A DNA stretch of 64,000 bases, taken from assembly GCF_009933135.1 (NCBI RefSeq), contig NZ_MAEH01000014.1, positions 124,001-188,000 on the forward strand, written 5' to 3'. This document shows positions 42,595 through 53,198 of the stretch, one piece after another; position 1 is the stretch's first letter; each line of letters opens with the position of its first letter. This stretch comes from Candidatus Enterococcus leclercqii. Lineage in GTDB: Bacteria; Bacillota; Bacilli; Lactobacillales; Enterococcaceae. The position numbers were made by a program, and so were the translations under genes. Below the pieces are notes generated by a model. The model saw only the letters and a program-made list of their open reading frames with translations. It was not told the DNA's origin and searched no databases.

Positions 42595-43647
42595 ATGACG
42601 ATCAGTAAGAAACCCAATGACCCAAAAAATAAAGAAGATGTAAATCCGGAGTCGCCACAAGATCTCAGCCACCTGACTCCTTGGCAACAAGCGAATTTAG
42701 AGTACAAAAAGCAAAAAGGGGAAGATACCAACTGGTCGCCTACAATCATCGAAGGTAAGCAAGAGGCAGAAGAAACTGAAGAAAAAATGACTGAAACAAA
42801 AGCAGAGCTGGAACTTGGAACTCGTCCAAAGACAAGTACCTCGGAGTCTTTTGCTGATCGGTTGCCCAAGGTTAAGTATCAGCGACATACAGTCTTGTAT
42901 CGGCGGATGGCCATTATCATTTTGTTATTGACAATCCCCTTGGCTGGGGTCATTTATTATGTCTCTCCCTTAGCTAAGTTGGCAGGTGTCACAGTGACCG
43001 GTACGCAAAAGGTCGCTGCTGCTACCGTGGAAAAAGAGGCGGATTTTGTTACCGACAGTGACATCTGGCCGCAATTTATCAAGCGTAGTGAACACATCGC
43101 CGCCGTTAAAAAAGCGGAGCCTCGTGTCAAATCGGTGTCAGTTGAGATTAATTCTTTCAATCATTTTGTGATTCATGTGAAAGAATACCAGGAGGTTGCT
43201 GTTTTGGCGCATGCCAATTCCTATTCGCCGATTTTAGAAAATGGCGTAGTCTTGAAGGAAAATATGAAAAATCCAACCGAGAAGATGCCGATTTTAGAAA
43301 ATTTCAAAGAACAAAAAATGATTTTGCGAGTGTTGAAGGCTTACCATGGGTTATCGCAAGAATTGCAAGAGGCAGTTTCACAGATTAAATATGCTCCTAC
43401 CTCCAGTAATTCAGAATTGTTGCAGTTGTATATGAATGACGGCAATCAGGTAATTGTCAATATTTCTAACTTAGCAGCTCAAATGAAGTATTATCCGCAA
43501 GTAGCTAAGGATATGAAGGAAAAAGGCGTCATCGACATGGAAGTGGGTATCTTTTCTTATCCTTACGAAAAGACCACTGACTCCAGTAGCGAGACAACAA
43601 CGTCTTCAACTGAAGAAAGTTTGACACAACCGCAATCACAACAGTAA
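42595..43647 (+). CDS. divIB: Cell division protein DivIB/FtsQ
   Basis: 350 residues from the ATG at 42595 (AAAAGGTGG upstream). A long charged cytoplasmic N-terminus (about 1-100), one TM helix (about 106-126), a POTRA domain starting LAGVTVTGTQKV, the beta domain, and a Ser/Thr-rich C-terminal tail. It belongs to the FtsL-DivIC complex that stabilises the septal synthase. Confidence 0.94.
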   Translation: MTISKKPNDPKNKEDVNPESPQDLSHLTPWQQANLEYKKQKGEDTNWSPTIIEGKQEAEETEEKMTETKAELELGTRPKTSTSESFADRLPKVKYQRHTVLYRRMAIIILLLTIPLAGVIYYVSPLAKLAGVTVTGTQKVAAATVEKEADFVTDSDIWPQFIKRSEHIAAVKKAEPRVKSVSVEINSFNHFVIHVKEYQEVAVLAHANSYSPILENGVVLKENMKNPTEKMPILENFKEQKMILRVLKAYHGLSQELQEAVSQIKYAPTSSNSELLQLYMNDGNQVIVNISNLAAQMKYYPQVAKDMKEKGVIDMEVGIFSYPYEKTTDSSSETTTSSTEESLTQPQSQQ

Positions 43648-43679
43648 AAAAATCAAATAATTTTCAATACGTATTTCTA

Positions 43680-43703
43680 AATTCCGGTGATTTATGGTAT
43701 CAT
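43680..43703 (+). promoter_or_regulatory. Promoter for ftsA-ftsZ
   Basis: TATCAT (43698-43703) with TG one base upstream (extended -10), and a weak -35 near 43674-43680. The 150-base gap after divIB also holds a GGGC/GCCC hairpin (about 43742-43754). An internal promoter here would give ftsZ higher expression. Confidence 0.5.
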
Positions 43704-43797
43704 TGATAGCAGTGAACAAATATGTAAATGATATAGCGCAAGGGGCTCAGTGCCCTGTTTCGTATATGGATTTATTTTGTAGGAGGGAATCCCATTC

Positions 43798-45123
43798 ATG
43801 GCAAAAACGGGAATGTATGTAGGCCTTGATATCGGTACAACGTCGGTTAAAGTCGTTGTTGCCGAGTATGTAGAAAACCAAATGAATATTATTGGTGTCG
43901 GGAACGCCAAGTCTGAAGGGATCAACCGCGGGATTATCGTCGATATCGAAAAGACGGTTCAAGCGATTCAACGGGCTGTCCGCCAAGCTGAAGAGAAGGC
44001 CGGCATCCAAATTCGCAGCGTGAGTGTAGGAGTTCCTGCTAATCTGCTGGAAGTGGAAAGCTGTCAGGGCATGATTGCTGTCAATAATGATTCTAAAGAG
44101 ATCACTGATGATGATGTCCGCAACGTTTCTTCTGCGGCATTGGTCCGCTCTGTGCCTCCTGAACGCCAAATCATCGGAATCCTGCCACAGGAATTCACGG
44201 TAGACGGATTTGAAGGTATCAAAGATCCTCGCGGGATGATTGGTGTTCGTCTGGAAATGTTCGGTGTTGTCTTTACCGGACCGAAGACCATCTTGCACAA
44301 TATCCGCAAATGTGTTGAAAAAGCTGGTTTGACCATCAATGAAATGGTGATTACACCACTTGCTTTGACAGAAAGCATTCTCTCAGACGGTGAAAAAGAC
44401 TTCGGCACTATCGTCATTGATATCGGTGGCGGCCAAACGACCACTGCTGTCATGCATGACAAGCAGCTGAAATTCACCCACGTTAATCAAGAAGGCGGCG
44501 AGTACGTCACGAAGGATGTATCAACAGTCTTGAATACTTCCTTCAATAATGCAGAAGCCTTGAAGATTAATTATGGCGATGCCTATCCTGAACGGACTTC
44601 TGCTAGTGAAGAGTTTCCGGTAGATGTTATCGGTAAATCCGAACCGGTGAAAATCGACGAACGCTATTTGTCTGAAATCATCGAAGCCCGCATGGAACAA
44701 ATCTTCAATAAATCAAAAGAAGTTTTGGATGAAATCGATGCCTTGAGTCTTCCGGGAGGCGTGGTCCTTACCGGTGGTGCAGCCAGCCTGCCAGGTGTTG
44801 TAGATTTGGCACAAGAAATTTTTGATACAAATGTAAAACTGTATGTGCCAAATCATATGGGATTGCGTAATCCGGTCTTTACCAACGTGATCAGTATCGT
44901 AGACTATTCTGCTAATTTGAGTGAGGTTTATCACCTGGCTAAATCAGCCGTTACCGGTGAAAAGTCAACACCACAAGTCAAGCAAGAAGCAGTCGTTCCG
45001 CAAGAAGTACGTTATGAAGAATATGACGATGCGGTTGAGGAAGATTACACTGAACCGGAAGAAAAATCCGGCGAAAGCGTAAAAGACAAAGTAAAAGACT
45101 TCTTTTCCAATATTTTTGACTAA
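43798..45123 (+). CDS. ftsA: Cell division protein FtsA
   Basis: 441 residues, GTAGGAGGG upstream. Actin-fold ATPase: phosphate 1 GLDIGTTSVKVV, 1C domain, phosphate 2 VIDIGGGQTTTAV, adenosine loop LTGGAASLPGV. An acidic linker leads to a C-terminal amphipathic helix (VKDKVKDFFSNIF) that anchors FtsZ to the membrane. 24 bases before ftsZ. Confidence 0.97.
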   Translation: MAKTGMYVGLDIGTTSVKVVVAEYVENQMNIIGVGNAKSEGINRGIIVDIEKTVQAIQRAVRQAEEKAGIQIRSVSVGVPANLLEVESCQGMIAVNNDSKEITDDDVRNVSSAALVRSVPPERQIIGILPQEFTVDGFEGIKDPRGMIGVRLEMFGVVFTGPKTILHNIRKCVEKAGLTINEMVITPLALTESILSDGEKDFGTIVIDIGGGQTTTAVMHDKQLKFTHVNQEGGEYVTKDVSTVLNTSFNNAEALKINYGDAYPERTSASEEFPVDVIGKSEPVKIDERYLSEIIEARMEQIFNKSKEVLDEIDALSLPGGVVLTGGAASLPGVVDLAQEIFDTNVKLYVPNHMGLRNPVFTNVISIVDYSANLSEVYHLAKSAVTGEKSTPQVKQEAVVPQEVRYEEYDDAVEEDYTEPEEKSGESVKDKVKDFFSNIFD

Positions 45124-45147
45124 TCTATCCGGGAGGAAACAGACATT

Positions 45148-46386
45148 ATGGAATTCTCAATCGATAATAACATCAATGAAGGCGCCGTGATCAAAGTCAT
45201 CGGTGTCGGCGGTGGCGGTGGCAATGCCATCAACCGCATGATCGAAGAAAACGTCAAGGGTGTCGAATTCATCGCAGCCAATACTGACGTTCAAGCATTA
45301 AAAAACTCAAAAGCAGAAACAGTAATTCAATTAGGACCAAAATATACCCGTGGTTTAGGTGCAGGTTCTCAACCAGAAGTTGGCGAAAAAGCAGCTGAAG
45401 AATCAGAAGAAGCAATCCGTGAAGCTTTAGACGGTGCAGATATGATCTTCATCACTGCCGGCATGGGTGGGGGTACCGGTACGGGTGCCGCTCCAATCGT
45501 TGCCAAAATTGCTAAAGATTTAGGTGCATTGACAGTTGGTGTCGTAACTAGACCTTTTACTTTTGAAGGACCAAAACGTGGCCGCTTTGCTGCGGAAGGA
45601 ATCGCAAAATTAAAAGAAAATGTAGATACTTTGCTAATCATTTCCAACAACCGTTTGTTGGAAGTCGTAGACAAGAAGACACCGATGTTGGAAGCTTTCC
45701 GTGAAGCGGACAATGTCTTGCGTCAAGGTGTTCAAGGGATTTCCGATTTGATTACAGCACCGGGTTACGTAAACTTGGACTTTGCCGATGTGAAAACCGT
45801 TATGGAAAATCAAGGAACGGCCTTGATGGGTATCGGGGTTGCTTCTGGCGAAGACCGCGTAATCGAAGCAACGAAGAAAGCTATTTCTTCACCATTGTTG
45901 GAAACTTCAATCGATGGTGCAGAACAAGTGCTGTTGAACATCACAGGTGGTTTGGACATGACTTTATTTGAAGCACAAGATGCATCTGATATCGTGGCAA
46001 ATGCTGCGACTGGTGATGTAAACATTATCTTGGGTACTTCAATCAATGAAGAACTTGGTGATGAAATTCGCGTGACAGTAATCGCTACCGGAATTGATCC
46101 AACAAAAAAAGAAAATAAGACCCGCACGACTCGCCAAAGCCAAATCCACAGCATTCCGCAAAAACCAGTCTTGGATATGGAACAGGCAAAACCGAGTCAA
46201 CCGGAAGACGACAATGCATTCGGTGACTGGGACATCCGTAAAGAACAAACTGTTCGCCCTAAAGTGGATGACACCCAATTTGAAACCATCGAAAAGAAAG
46301 ATTTTGAAACATTCAATCGTGATGAAGTAAAATCAAATGACGATGACGAATTGAGCACACCGCCGTTCTTCCGTCGCAAACGATAA
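45148..46386 (+). CDS. ftsZ: Cell division protein FtsZ
   Basis: 412 residues, GGGAGGAAAC upstream. Tubulin-like GTPase with [17 protein letters not shown], the [10 protein letters not shown] tubulin signature and [11 protein letters not shown] (T7 region). A variable acidic linker precedes the conserved C-terminal peptide ([10 protein letters not shown]) that binds FtsA and SepF. It forms the Z ring. Confidence 0.98.
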   Translation: MEFSIDNNINEGAVIKVIGVGGGGGNAINRMIEENVKGVEFIAANTDVQALKNSKAETVIQLGPKYTRGLGAGSQPEVGEKAAEESEEAIREALDGADMIFITAGMGGGTGTGAAPIVAKIAKDLGALTVGVVTRPFTFEGPKRGRFAAEGIAKLKENVDTLLIISNNRLLEVVDKKTPMLEAFREADNVLRQGVQGISDLITAPGYVNLDFADVKTVMENQGTALMGIGVASGEDRVIEATKKAISSPLLETSIDGAEQVLLNITGGLDMTLFEAQDASDIVANAATGDVNIILGTSINEELGDEIRVTVIATGIDPTKKENKTRTTRQSQIHSIPQKPVLDMEQAKPSQPEDDNAFGDWDIRKEQTVRPKVDDTQFETIEKKDFETFNRDEVKSNDDDELSTPPFFRRKR

Positions 46387-46402
46387 CATGGAGGCAGAGC
46401 AC

Positions 46403-47077
46403 ATGATTTCTGAGAACTTGCGGGAGGTCCGACAAGAGATACAGAAGTCCTGTGCTCTTGTTTCACGTTCTGAAGAGGATGTCACATTGGTTGCAGTGAC
46501 CAAGTCGGTTGATGCTGGTGCAACCAAGTCGATTGTTGCTGCCGGAGTTTTTCATTTAGCAGAGAATCGCGCCGATAAATTCTTATTAAAAAAACAACTT
46601 TTTTTAGATTTTCCGGAAATCCAATGGCATTTTATTGGTAATTTGCAGCGGAGAAAGGTAAAATCTATAGTAAATGAAATTGATTTTCTGCATTCTTTAG
46701 ATAACTTAAATTTGGCTGAAGAGATTCAAAAAAGGGCCAATAAAGTGCTGAAGTGTTTTGTAGAGGTCAATGTTTCGGGAGAAGAGTCCAAACAAGGCAT
46801 CTCTCCGGAAGAACTTGCGGATTTCATTGCCAAGTTGGCTGCCTATGACAAAATCAAAGTCGTGGGATTAATGACGATGGCCCCGGCTGTGGCAACTGTG
46901 CCTGAGCAGCATCAACTGTTTCGACGATTGCGAGAACTGCGGGATGAAATCCACAATCAGAAGCTCTCTTGGGCCCCATGTACAGAACTCAGTATGGGGA
47001 TGTCCCATGACTACCAAGCAGCGATTCAAGAAGGTGCGACATTTGTACGAATTGGTACCGTACTGTTCAAAGAGTAG
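46403..47077 (+). CDS. ylmE: YggS family pyridoxal-phosphate homeostasis protein (YlmE)
   Basis: 224 residues from the ATG at 46403, eight bases after GGAGG; the ATG at 46388 overlaps that site. Alanine-racemase-like barrel with PLP Lys34 (AVTKSV), WHFIGNLQRRKVK, EVNVSGEESKQGI and LSMGMSHDYQAAIQEGATFVRIGT. It buffers PLP and affects amino- and keto-acid pools rather than catalysing racemisation. Conserved after ftsZ in Firmicutes. Confidence 0.95.
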   Translation: MISENLREVRQEIQKSCALVSRSEEDVTLVAVTKSVDAGATKSIVAAGVFHLAENRADKFLLKKQLFLDFPEIQWHFIGNLQRRKVKSIVNEIDFLHSLDNLNLAEEIQKRANKVLKCFVEVNVSGEESKQGISPEELADFIAKLAAYDKIKVVGLMTMAPAVATVPEQHQLFRRLRELRDEIHNQKLSWAPCTELSMGMSHDYQAAIQEGATFVRIGTVLFKE

Positions 47078-47087
47078 CTTCATCTAA

Positions 47088-47115
47088 AGGTCGGTGTGGT
47101 TACCGAACTTTTTTT
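47088..47115 (+). terminator. Terminator-like hairpin between ylmE and sepF
   Basis: AGGTCGGT (47088-47095) pairs with ACCGAACT (47102-47109) with one mismatch, then a T run. It is short, so read-through is likely. Confidence 0.5.
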
Positions 47116-47170
47116 CAAAACAGTAGCGTGTCGTGTTGGGATACGATGAACTTAAAAGGAGGAAACCAAA

Positions 47171-47734
47171 GTGAACTTTTTACGTAAAGCCGCTGATTTT
47201 TTTGGTCTTTCTGATGAAGAAGCCTTTGAATATGAGGTAGCATCGGCAGCTGTTGAAACAACTGAAAAAGCAGTTGCTGAACCAGTTGCGTCAATGCCGC
47301 AAAAGAAAGTCAAAGTTAGTGAGAATCAACAGTACCAAATACCATCAGAAACTGTTGCACCGGTACAGGAAGAAAAAGTTGTGTCGATCCACCAGCCTAG
47401 CCGTGTACAAAATGTCAAACGTAACCCCAGCCGCAGCCGTAGTGAAAGTCTAGCTGCTGCCGGAAAAATCACCATTTTGGAACCTCGTAACTACAACGAG
47501 ATCCAAACAATTGCTAAGCGTTTGTTGAATGGTGAAGCAGTTTTGATTAATTTCCATAAAGTGGAAGAAGACCAGGCACGACGAATCGTTGATTTTCTGA
47601 CAGGTACAGTCTATGCCCAAGATGGCGATATCAAACGGGTGGGAGACGAAATCTTCCTATGCACACCAAAAGATGTCGAAATCGAGGGTGCCGCTTCTTT
47701 GTATGGCGAGGCAGCCGATGTATTTGAAGTCTGA
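47171..47734 (+). CDS. sepF: Cell division protein SepF
   Basis: 187 residues starting at GTG (47171) with AAAAGGAGG upstream. N-terminal amphipathic membrane-binding helix (MNFLRKAADFFGL), an unstructured Glu/Val-rich linker (about 20-100) and the SepF fold with NYNEIQTIAKRLLNGEAVLINFHKVEEDQARRIVDFLTGTVYA. Its rings bind the FtsZ tail and tether it to the membrane, partly redundant with FtsA. Confidence 0.95.
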   Translation: MNFLRKAADFFGLSDEEAFEYEVASAAVETTEKAVAEPVASMPQKKVKVSENQQYQIPSETVAPVQEEKVVSIHQPSRVQNVKRNPSRSRSESLAAAGKITILEPRNYNEIQTIAKRLLNGEAVLINFHKVEEDQARRIVDFLTGTVYAQDGDIKRVGDEIFLCTPKDVEIEGAASLYGEAADVFEV

Positions 47735-47745
47735 TTTAGGAGGAA

Positions 47746-48039
47746 ATGACCATCATATTCAATCTGTTGAACTTATTTATACAGGCTGTTGATCTTTATT
47801 CGATGATTTTGGTTATCTATGCACTGTTGTCTTGGATGCCTGGAGGTTATGAATCAGGTATCGGACGGTTTTTGGCCAAAATCTGTGAACCGTTTTTAAA
47901 CTTATTTCGCAAGTTGCCATTGACTTTTGGTCCGGTGGATTTCAGTATTATGGCCGCGATTTTGGTTTTGAACTTGGGGGGACGGCTGATTTATCAGCTG
48001 CTGTGGAATCTGGCTGTTCGTGTTCTTTACGGCGGCTGA
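47746..48039 (+). CDS. ylmG: YggT family membrane protein (YlmG)
   Basis: 97 residues with two TM helices and the family motifs YALLSWMPGGYES, ICEPFLNLFRKLPLTFGPVDFSIMAAILVL. The AGGAGG site ends only two bases before the ATG, so translation may be inefficient or begin at a nearby non-ATG codon. Found between sepF and ylmH in most Firmicutes; role in envelope or nucleoid organisation not defined. Confidence 0.92.
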   Translation: MTIIFNLLNLFIQAVDLYSMILVIYALLSWMPGGYESGIGRFLAKICEPFLNLFRKLPLTFGPVDFSIMAAILVLNLGGRLIYQLLWNLAVRVLYGG

Positions 48040-48072
48040 TCGTGAAAATGAAAGAGAAAGGGGTGATTTTCT

Positions 48073-48855
48073 TTGAATGCAAATGTGTATCAGCACTTTC
48101 GCAATGAAGAACGCCCCTTTATTGATTTGGTGGCAGATTGGGTTGAGCAGGTGCAGATGCAATATGCACCTTATCTAACCGATTTTTTGGATCCTAGACA
48201 AGCGTATATCACAGAGACATTGATCCGTCAGGAAAGCGACCTTAAGTTTAGGTTTTACGGCGGCTATCAGTCAGCTGAACGGAGGCGCTGTCTCATTTAT
48301 CCTGATTATTACGAACCAAATGAAGAGGAATTCGATATTCAGCTGTTTGAGATTAATTATCCTACCAAGTTTGCAACATTAGGCCATGGTCGTGTATTGG
48401 GAACATTGATGGGAACCGGCGTCAAGCGGGAATATTTCGGTGATATCATTAGTGACGGGGAAACTTGGCAATTCTTTGTAGCAAAAGAGGTAGCCTCTTA
48501 TGTTCAGCTGCAGGTAGATAAGATCGGCAAAATTTCGGTGCGTTTAGAAGAACGGCCGTATACAGCGATTATTCGACCTTTGGATGCTTGGACTGCCGAG
48601 AAAGAAACCGTCAGCTCACTTCGTTTGGATACCGTGATTTCCAGTGTTTACAATATTTCTCGTCAACGTTCAAAACAGCTTATCGAATCTGGAAAAATCA
48701 AGGTCAACTGGACTGAGGAGACTCGCCCAGATTTTATGTTGGATTTGTTGGATATCGTCTCAATCCGAGGATTTGGTCGCATCCAGATTCAAGATATCGA
48801 AGGTGTGACTAAGAAAGAAAAGATCCGTCTCTCCCTAGGGGTTTTGCGGAAATAA
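48073..48855 (+). CDS. ylmH: YlmH family S4-domain RNA-binding protein
   Basis: 260 residues starting at TTG (48073), seven bases after AAAGGGGTG. An N-terminal YlmH-specific domain (about 1-170) is followed by an S4 domain (RLDTVISSVYNISRQRSKQLIESGKIKVNW). YlmH binds stalled 50S-peptidyl-tRNA complexes in Bacillus and takes part in ribosome quality control (established for the family). Conserved before divIVA. Confidence 0.93.
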   Translation: MNANVYQHFRNEERPFIDLVADWVEQVQMQYAPYLTDFLDPRQAYITETLIRQESDLKFRFYGGYQSAERRRCLIYPDYYEPNEEEFDIQLFEINYPTKFATLGHGRVLGTLMGTGVKREYFGDIISDGETWQFFVAKEVASYVQLQVDKIGKISVRLEERPYTAIIRPLDAWTAEKETVSSLRLDTVISSVYNISRQRSKQLIESGKIKVNWTEETRPDFMLDLLDIVSIRGFGRIQIQDIEGVTKKEKIRLSLGVLRK

Positions 48856-48894
48856 AGAGCAAACAACTAACTAACGATAAAGGTGGTAATAATT

Positions 48895-49662
48895 ATGGCA
48901 TTAACTCCATTAGATATCAATAACAAGAGTTTTTCCGTGAAAATGCGGGGCTACAGTCAAGATGAAGTCGATGATTTTCTAGACTTGGTCGGACGGGATT
49001 ATGAAACAGCCGTTCAAAAAAATCGTGAGATGGAAAAAGCGCTAAAACACGCTGAAGAAAAATTGGAATATTTCAATGAGTTGAAAGATGCATTGAACCA
49101 ATCCATCATCGTGGCCCAAGATACAGCGGACAAAGTAAAAACATCTGCTAGCAAGGAGTCTGAAGTAATCATCACATCGGCTCAAAATAAAGCGGACGAA
49201 ATGGTGGCTACTGCTGAAAAACGCGCCCACGAATTGACGACAGCGGCGGAGGCAAAAGCGAAGGAAATCTTGAACGATGCAACAGTCAATGCCCGTCAGT
49301 TGGCGACAGAAACCAATGATTTGAAGACCAAGACCCGCGTCTTCCATCAAAATCTATCACTGATGTTGCAATCCCAATTGGAGCAGGTGAAGAGTCCGGA
49401 ATGGGATGAAATCTTGAAACCATTCTCCAGCTATGTGCAGGACGGCCATGAAGTATTCAAGGAACTGGTGGCAAAAGACCTTGACAATAGCGATGACTCT
49501 GAAGTAAACTCGGATTCAGAACCGACTGCAAGTGGCGTTGAAGTTGTAGAAGCTTCTGAAAAAGTGGTTGCTGTTCCTAAACCGGAAGACAAAGAACCTA
49601 TCAAAGTCAATACTTTGGATGATGCCAAAGAATTGTTGAACAAGATTGAAGAAAAAAACTAG
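48895..49662 (+). CDS. divIVA: Cell division initiation protein DivIVA
   Basis: 255 residues from the ATG at 48895 (AAAGGTGG upstream). The membrane-binding N-terminal domain is MALTPLDINNKSFSVKMRGYSQDEVDDFLDLVGRDYE. Long coiled coil (about 35-155) with Ala/Glu/Lys heptads, then a segment ending in an acidic tail. It marks curved membrane at septa and poles. Last gene before the ileS T-box. Confidence 0.96.
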   Translation: MALTPLDINNKSFSVKMRGYSQDEVDDFLDLVGRDYETAVQKNREMEKALKHAEEKLEYFNELKDALNQSIIVAQDTADKVKTSASKESEVIITSAQNKADEMVATAEKRAHELTTAAEAKAKEILNDATVNARQLATETNDLKTKTRVFHQNLSLMLQSQLEQVKSPEWDEILKPFSSYVQDGHEVFKELVAKDLDNSDDSEVNSDSEPTASGVEVVEASEKVVAVPKPEDKEPIKVNTLDDAKELLNKIEEKN

Positions 49663-49669
49663 AGTAAAA

Positions 49670-49887
49670 CAGAAAAGTCGCAGGTAACTTTTCAGCGAGC
49701 CGGAGAGAGGTGGGAGTCCGGTAAAGCACTGTCTGCGAAAAGATCCTTTACTTTGAGGTGTGGCTGAAATGACAGTAAGCTGCAACGGGTGATGACGTTA
49801 TCCATCAACGAGAGACTGTTTTTAGCAGTCTGAATTCGGGTGGTACCACGACACGTTCGTCCCTTTTGGGATAAACGTGTCTTTTTT
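49670..49887 (+). ncRNA. T-box leader of ileS (tRNA-Ile-responsive)
   Basis: Stem I has the conserved AGCGAGCCGG...GGTGGGAG...CCGG distal part (about 49708-49736), and GCAG/CTGC below it. The 3' strand reads GCGAAAAGATCC, giving ATC (49743-49745), an isoleucine codon, as the likely specifier. The T-box core GGGTGGTACCACG is at 49838-49850. The terminator is GACACGTT/AACGTGTC with an inner TCCC/GGGA, then seven T (49850-49887). Confidence 0.9.
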
Positions 49888-49980
49888 TATCTGCTGTGTC
49901 AATAGCAGCTTTTGTTTTGCAACAAGATTTAGTAAGCATCGCTGTTTTAAACAGCAAAAAATAAAAAGGAGCGACCATAC

Positions 49981-52779
49981 ATGAAAATGAAGGAAACCCT
50001 GCATTTAGGGAAAACTGAATTTCCGATGCGCGGCAATTTGCCGACACGGGAAGCCGATTGGCAGAAAGAATGGGAAGATGCCAAGATTTATGAACGCCGG
50101 CAAGAGCTGAATGAAGGGAAACCATCATTTATTCTCCATGACGGCCCTCCTTATGCCAACGGAAATATCCATATCGGTCACGCATTGAATAAGGTTTCAA
50201 AGGATATTATCGTTCGTTCAAAATCCATGTCCGGTTTTCGAGCACCTTATGTTCCCGGCTGGGATACTCATGGATTGCCTATCGAACAGGTTTTGACCAA
50301 TAAAGGCATCAAACGTAAAGAAATGACGATGGCAGAATATCGAGAAAAATGTAAAGAGTACGCCTTGTCACAAGTGGATACGCAACGAAACGATTTCAAA
50401 CGCTTAGGTGTTGCTGGTGACTGGGACCATCCCTATATCACATTAGAGCCTGAATATGAAGCGGCAGAAATCCGTGTCTTCGGTAAAATGGCAGAAAAAG
50501 GCTATATCTATAAAGGGTTAAAACCGATCTATTGGTCACCTTCTTCGGAATCATCTTTGGCGGAAGCTGAGATTGAATACAAAGATGTGAAATCACCTTC
50601 TATCTATGTTGCGTTCCAAGTTGTTGACGGAAAAGAACTGTTAGATTCGGACACCTCCTTTGTAATTTGGACAACTACGCCATGGACGCTGCCGGCAAAC
50701 CTGGGGATTTCAGCAAATCCTGACTTTGTCTATGTTCAGATTCAAGCTGACGGTCGTAAATTTGTCGTGGCGAAAGATTTGTTGGAAACTGTAAAAGCAG
50801 CTATTGGCTGGGAAAATGTTGAAGTGCTGCAAGAATTTCCGGGAAGTGCCCTGGAATACATGACAGCAAAACATCCGTTTTATGATCGGACATCACTGGT
50901 ACTCCTTGGAGACCATGTTACCTTGGACGCTGGTACTGGTTTGGTTCATACTGCTCCAGGACACGGGGAAGACGACTACATTGTCGGTAAAAAATACGGT
51001 TTGGACGTCTTGTCTCCAGTAGATTCCCGTGGGGTATTTACAGATGAAGCACCGGGCTTTGAAGGAATTTTCTATGACAAAGCCAATCCAATGGTTACCC
51101 AATTGTTGGAAGAAAAAGGTGCCTTGCTGAAGCTGGATTTCTTTACCCACAGTTATCCTCATGACTGGCGGACGAAAAAACCGGTTATTTACCGTGCCAC
51201 ACCGCAATGGTTCGCATCAATTGACAAGTTCCGTCAAGACATCTTGGATGAAGTTGAAAAAGTTGATTGGATTATTCCTTGGGGGAAAACTCGTCTTTAT
51301 AACATGATCCGCGACCGGGGAGACTGGGTAATTTCTCGTCAACGGGCTTGGGGCGTACCATTACCAATCTTTTATGCTGAAAATGGAGAAGCAATCCTAA
51401 CACCGGAGACTACTGAACACGTAGCCGCATTGTTTGCAGAACACGGCTCAAATATCTGGTTTGAACGTGAAGCCAAAGAATTGCTGCCGGCTGGATTTAC
51501 TCATCCGGGTTCACCGAATGGAGAGTTTACGAAAGAAACTGACATCATGGACGTATGGTTTGATTCCGGTTCATCTCATGAGGCTGTTTTACGTCAGCGA
51601 CCAGAACTCAGCTTCCCGGCTGACATGTATCTGGAAGGTTCTGACCAATACCGAGGCTGGTTTAACTCTTCCATCACAACGAGTGTGGCTATTAACGGCG
51701 TTGCTCCTTACAAAGCGGTCTTGTCTCAAGGCTTTACCTTGGATGGAGAAGGACGCAAGATGAGTAAGTCACTGGGGAATACCATTGCCCCAGAGAAAGT
51801 CATCAAACAAATGGGAGCTGATATCCTGCGTTTGTGGGTAGCCAGTGTTGATACAGAGGCCGATGTGCGGGTGTCTATGGATATCTTGAACCAAGTATCG
51901 GAAGTGTATCGCAAAATCCGTAATACAATGCGCTTTTTGCTGGCTAATACCAATGATTTCGATCCAGCTAAAGACACGGTGGCTTATGAAGAGTTGCGCT
52001 CGGTAGACAAATACATGATGGTGCGCTTGAATGAAACCATTAAGGAAATCCGGGAAAATGGTTACGATAAGTATGATTTCTTGACCATTTACAAGACAGT
52101 TATGAATTTCATGACCACCGATTTGTCCTCCTTTTATTTGGACTTTGCAAAAGATGTGGTTTATATTGAAGCAGAAAATGACGCCCAACGTCGCTGTATG
52201 CAGACAGTCTTTTACCAAACAGCTGTCGCATTAACCAAACTGTTGACCCCAATCATTCCCCATACAGCAGAAGAAATCTGGAAACAGTTGAAAGAAGAAG
52301 AAGACTACGTCCAATTGGCCGAATTCCCAGGCTATGAAGAATTTCCGAACCAAGAAGAGTTGCTAGATACTTGGTCAGCCTTTATGGACTTTCGTGACAA
52401 GGTACTCAAGGCACTGGAAGAAGCGCGTAATGCCAAATTAATCGGGAAATCGCTGGAAGCTAAGCTGACGGTATATCCTAACGAACAAGCAGCTGTTTTG
52501 CTGAAAGCTGTCGATAGTGATCTGGCACAATTGTTGATTGTTTCTCCAGATTACTTGGAAATCAAAGACGCTGGCACACAAGTTCCTGCTGAGGCTCAGG
52601 TCTTTGAAGATGTTGCAATCTTGGTAGAAAAAGCAGAAGGCGAAGTTTGTGAACGTTGTCGTCAAGTTCGTGAAGATGTCGGTACCGATGAAAAACTGCC
52701 AACATTGTGCGGTCGCTGTGCTCATATCGTCGAAGAAAACTTTCCTGAAGCTGTTACAGAAGGTTTTGAAACTAAATAA
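49981..52779 (+). CDS. ileS: Isoleucyl-tRNA synthetase
   Basis: 932 residues, AAGGAG nine bases before the ATG. Class Ia enzyme: HIGH motif in [16 protein letters not shown] in [10 protein letters not shown], the CP1 editing domain between them ([27 protein letters not shown]), and a C-terminal zinc site with two CxxC pairs (CERC, CGRC). Bacterial, mupirocin-sensitive-type architecture. It follows divIVA by convention in Lactobacillales and is controlled by the T-box. Confidence 0.98.
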   Translation: MKMKETLHLGKTEFPMRGNLPTREADWQKEWEDAKIYERRQELNEGKPSFILHDGPPYANGNIHIGHALNKVSKDIIVRSKSMSGFRAPYVPGWDTHGLPIEQVLTNKGIKRKEMTMAEYREKCKEYALSQVDTQRNDFKRLGVAGDWDHPYITLEPEYEAAEIRVFGKMAEKGYIYKGLKPIYWSPSSESSLAEAEIEYKDVKSPSIYVAFQVVDGKELLDSDTSFVIWTTTPWTLPANLGISANPDFVYVQIQADGRKFVVAKDLLETVKAAIGWENVEVLQEFPGSALEYMTAKHPFYDRTSLVLLGDHVTLDAGTGLVHTAPGHGEDDYIVGKKYGLDVLSPVDSRGVFTDEAPGFEGIFYDKANPMVTQLLEEKGALLKLDFFTHSYPHDWRTKKPVIYRATPQWFASIDKFRQDILDEVEKVDWIIPWGKTRLYNMIRDRGDWVISRQRAWGVPLPIFYAENGEAILTPETTEHVAALFAEHGSNIWFEREAKELLPAGFTHPGSPNGEFTKETDIMDVWFDSGSSHEAVLRQRPELSFPADMYLEGSDQYRGWFNSSITTSVAINGVAPYKAVLSQGFTLDGEGRKMSKSLGNTIAPEKVIKQMGADILRLWVASVDTEADVRVSMDILNQVSEVYRKIRNTMRFLLANTNDFDPAKDTVAYEELRSVDKYMMVRLNETIKEIRENGYDKYDFLTIYKTVMNFMTTDLSSFYLDFAKDVVYIEAENDAQRRCMQTVFYQTAVALTKLLTPIIPHTAEEIWKQLKEEEDYVQLAEFPGYEEFPNQEELLDTWSAFMDFRDKVLKALEEARNAKLIGKSLEAKLTVYPNEQAAVLLKAVDSDLAQLLIVSPDYLEIKDAGTQVPAEAQVFEDVAILVEKAEGEVCERCRQVREDVGTDEKLPTLCGRCAHIVEENFPEAVTEGFETK

Positions 52780-52830
52780 GTTTATACCGGTAAACAGTCG
52801 CTTTGAAACATGAGAGCTTTTACCAACCCA

Positions 52831-52874
52831 AACAAGCAGTCCGCCTTTTTAAGAAAAGGGGACTGCTTGTTTTT
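52831..52874 (+). terminator. Terminator after ileS
   Basis: AACAAGCAGTC (52831-52841) pairs with GACTGCTTGTT (52861-52871), inner CTTTT/AAAAG, then T run. Confidence 0.9.
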
Positions 52875-53123
52875 ATGGTTTTCTAAAACGAAATTGTTAT
52901 ATTATTAGTTATAGAATAATGTTTGAAGTGTGAAAATCAGCGCCTTTGATTTTGAGAGTTGCAAATGAGGATTGTTTTCAACAAAAAAGTGTTTCAGAAC
53001 AAAAATGACTTTTCTAACATGGATTGTTAGTAAACTACCTATATTTGGCGTAAGAATGTCGCGAAATTAGGAAATAAATCCGAACGATGGCGGCAGTTTT
53101 ACTTTGAAAGCAGCTGAAAACTA
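52875..53123. other. Long upstream region of gltB
   Basis: No gene. AT-rich; contains a small CTAAC/GTTAG inverted repeat (53014-53030). Probably regulatory space for gltB, but no known nitrogen-regulator site was recognised. Confidence 0.4.
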
Positions 53124-53152
53124 TTTACATGTTTTGCAAAACAATGTAAACT
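53124..53152 (+). promoter_or_regulatory. gltB promoter overlapped by a 27-bp palindrome
   Basis: TTTACA (53124-53129), 17 bases, TAAACT (53147-53152). Nearly the whole promoter is an inverted repeat: TTTACAT and ATGTAAA flank the perfect palindrome GTTTTGCAAAAC (53131-53142). A protein bound here would cover both promoter boxes. Transcription would begin near 53159, excluding the in-frame ATG at 53154. Confidence 0.75.
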
Positions 53153-53198
53153 ATTGGAAATTAGAATTTTCAGACTATTACTACAAAGAGGTGTGAGG

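Noticed and set aside
36438-46386. Possible missing murE/murF or divIC in the dcw cluster
   Set aside because: Their absence here is the normal enterococcal arrangement, not a deletion.
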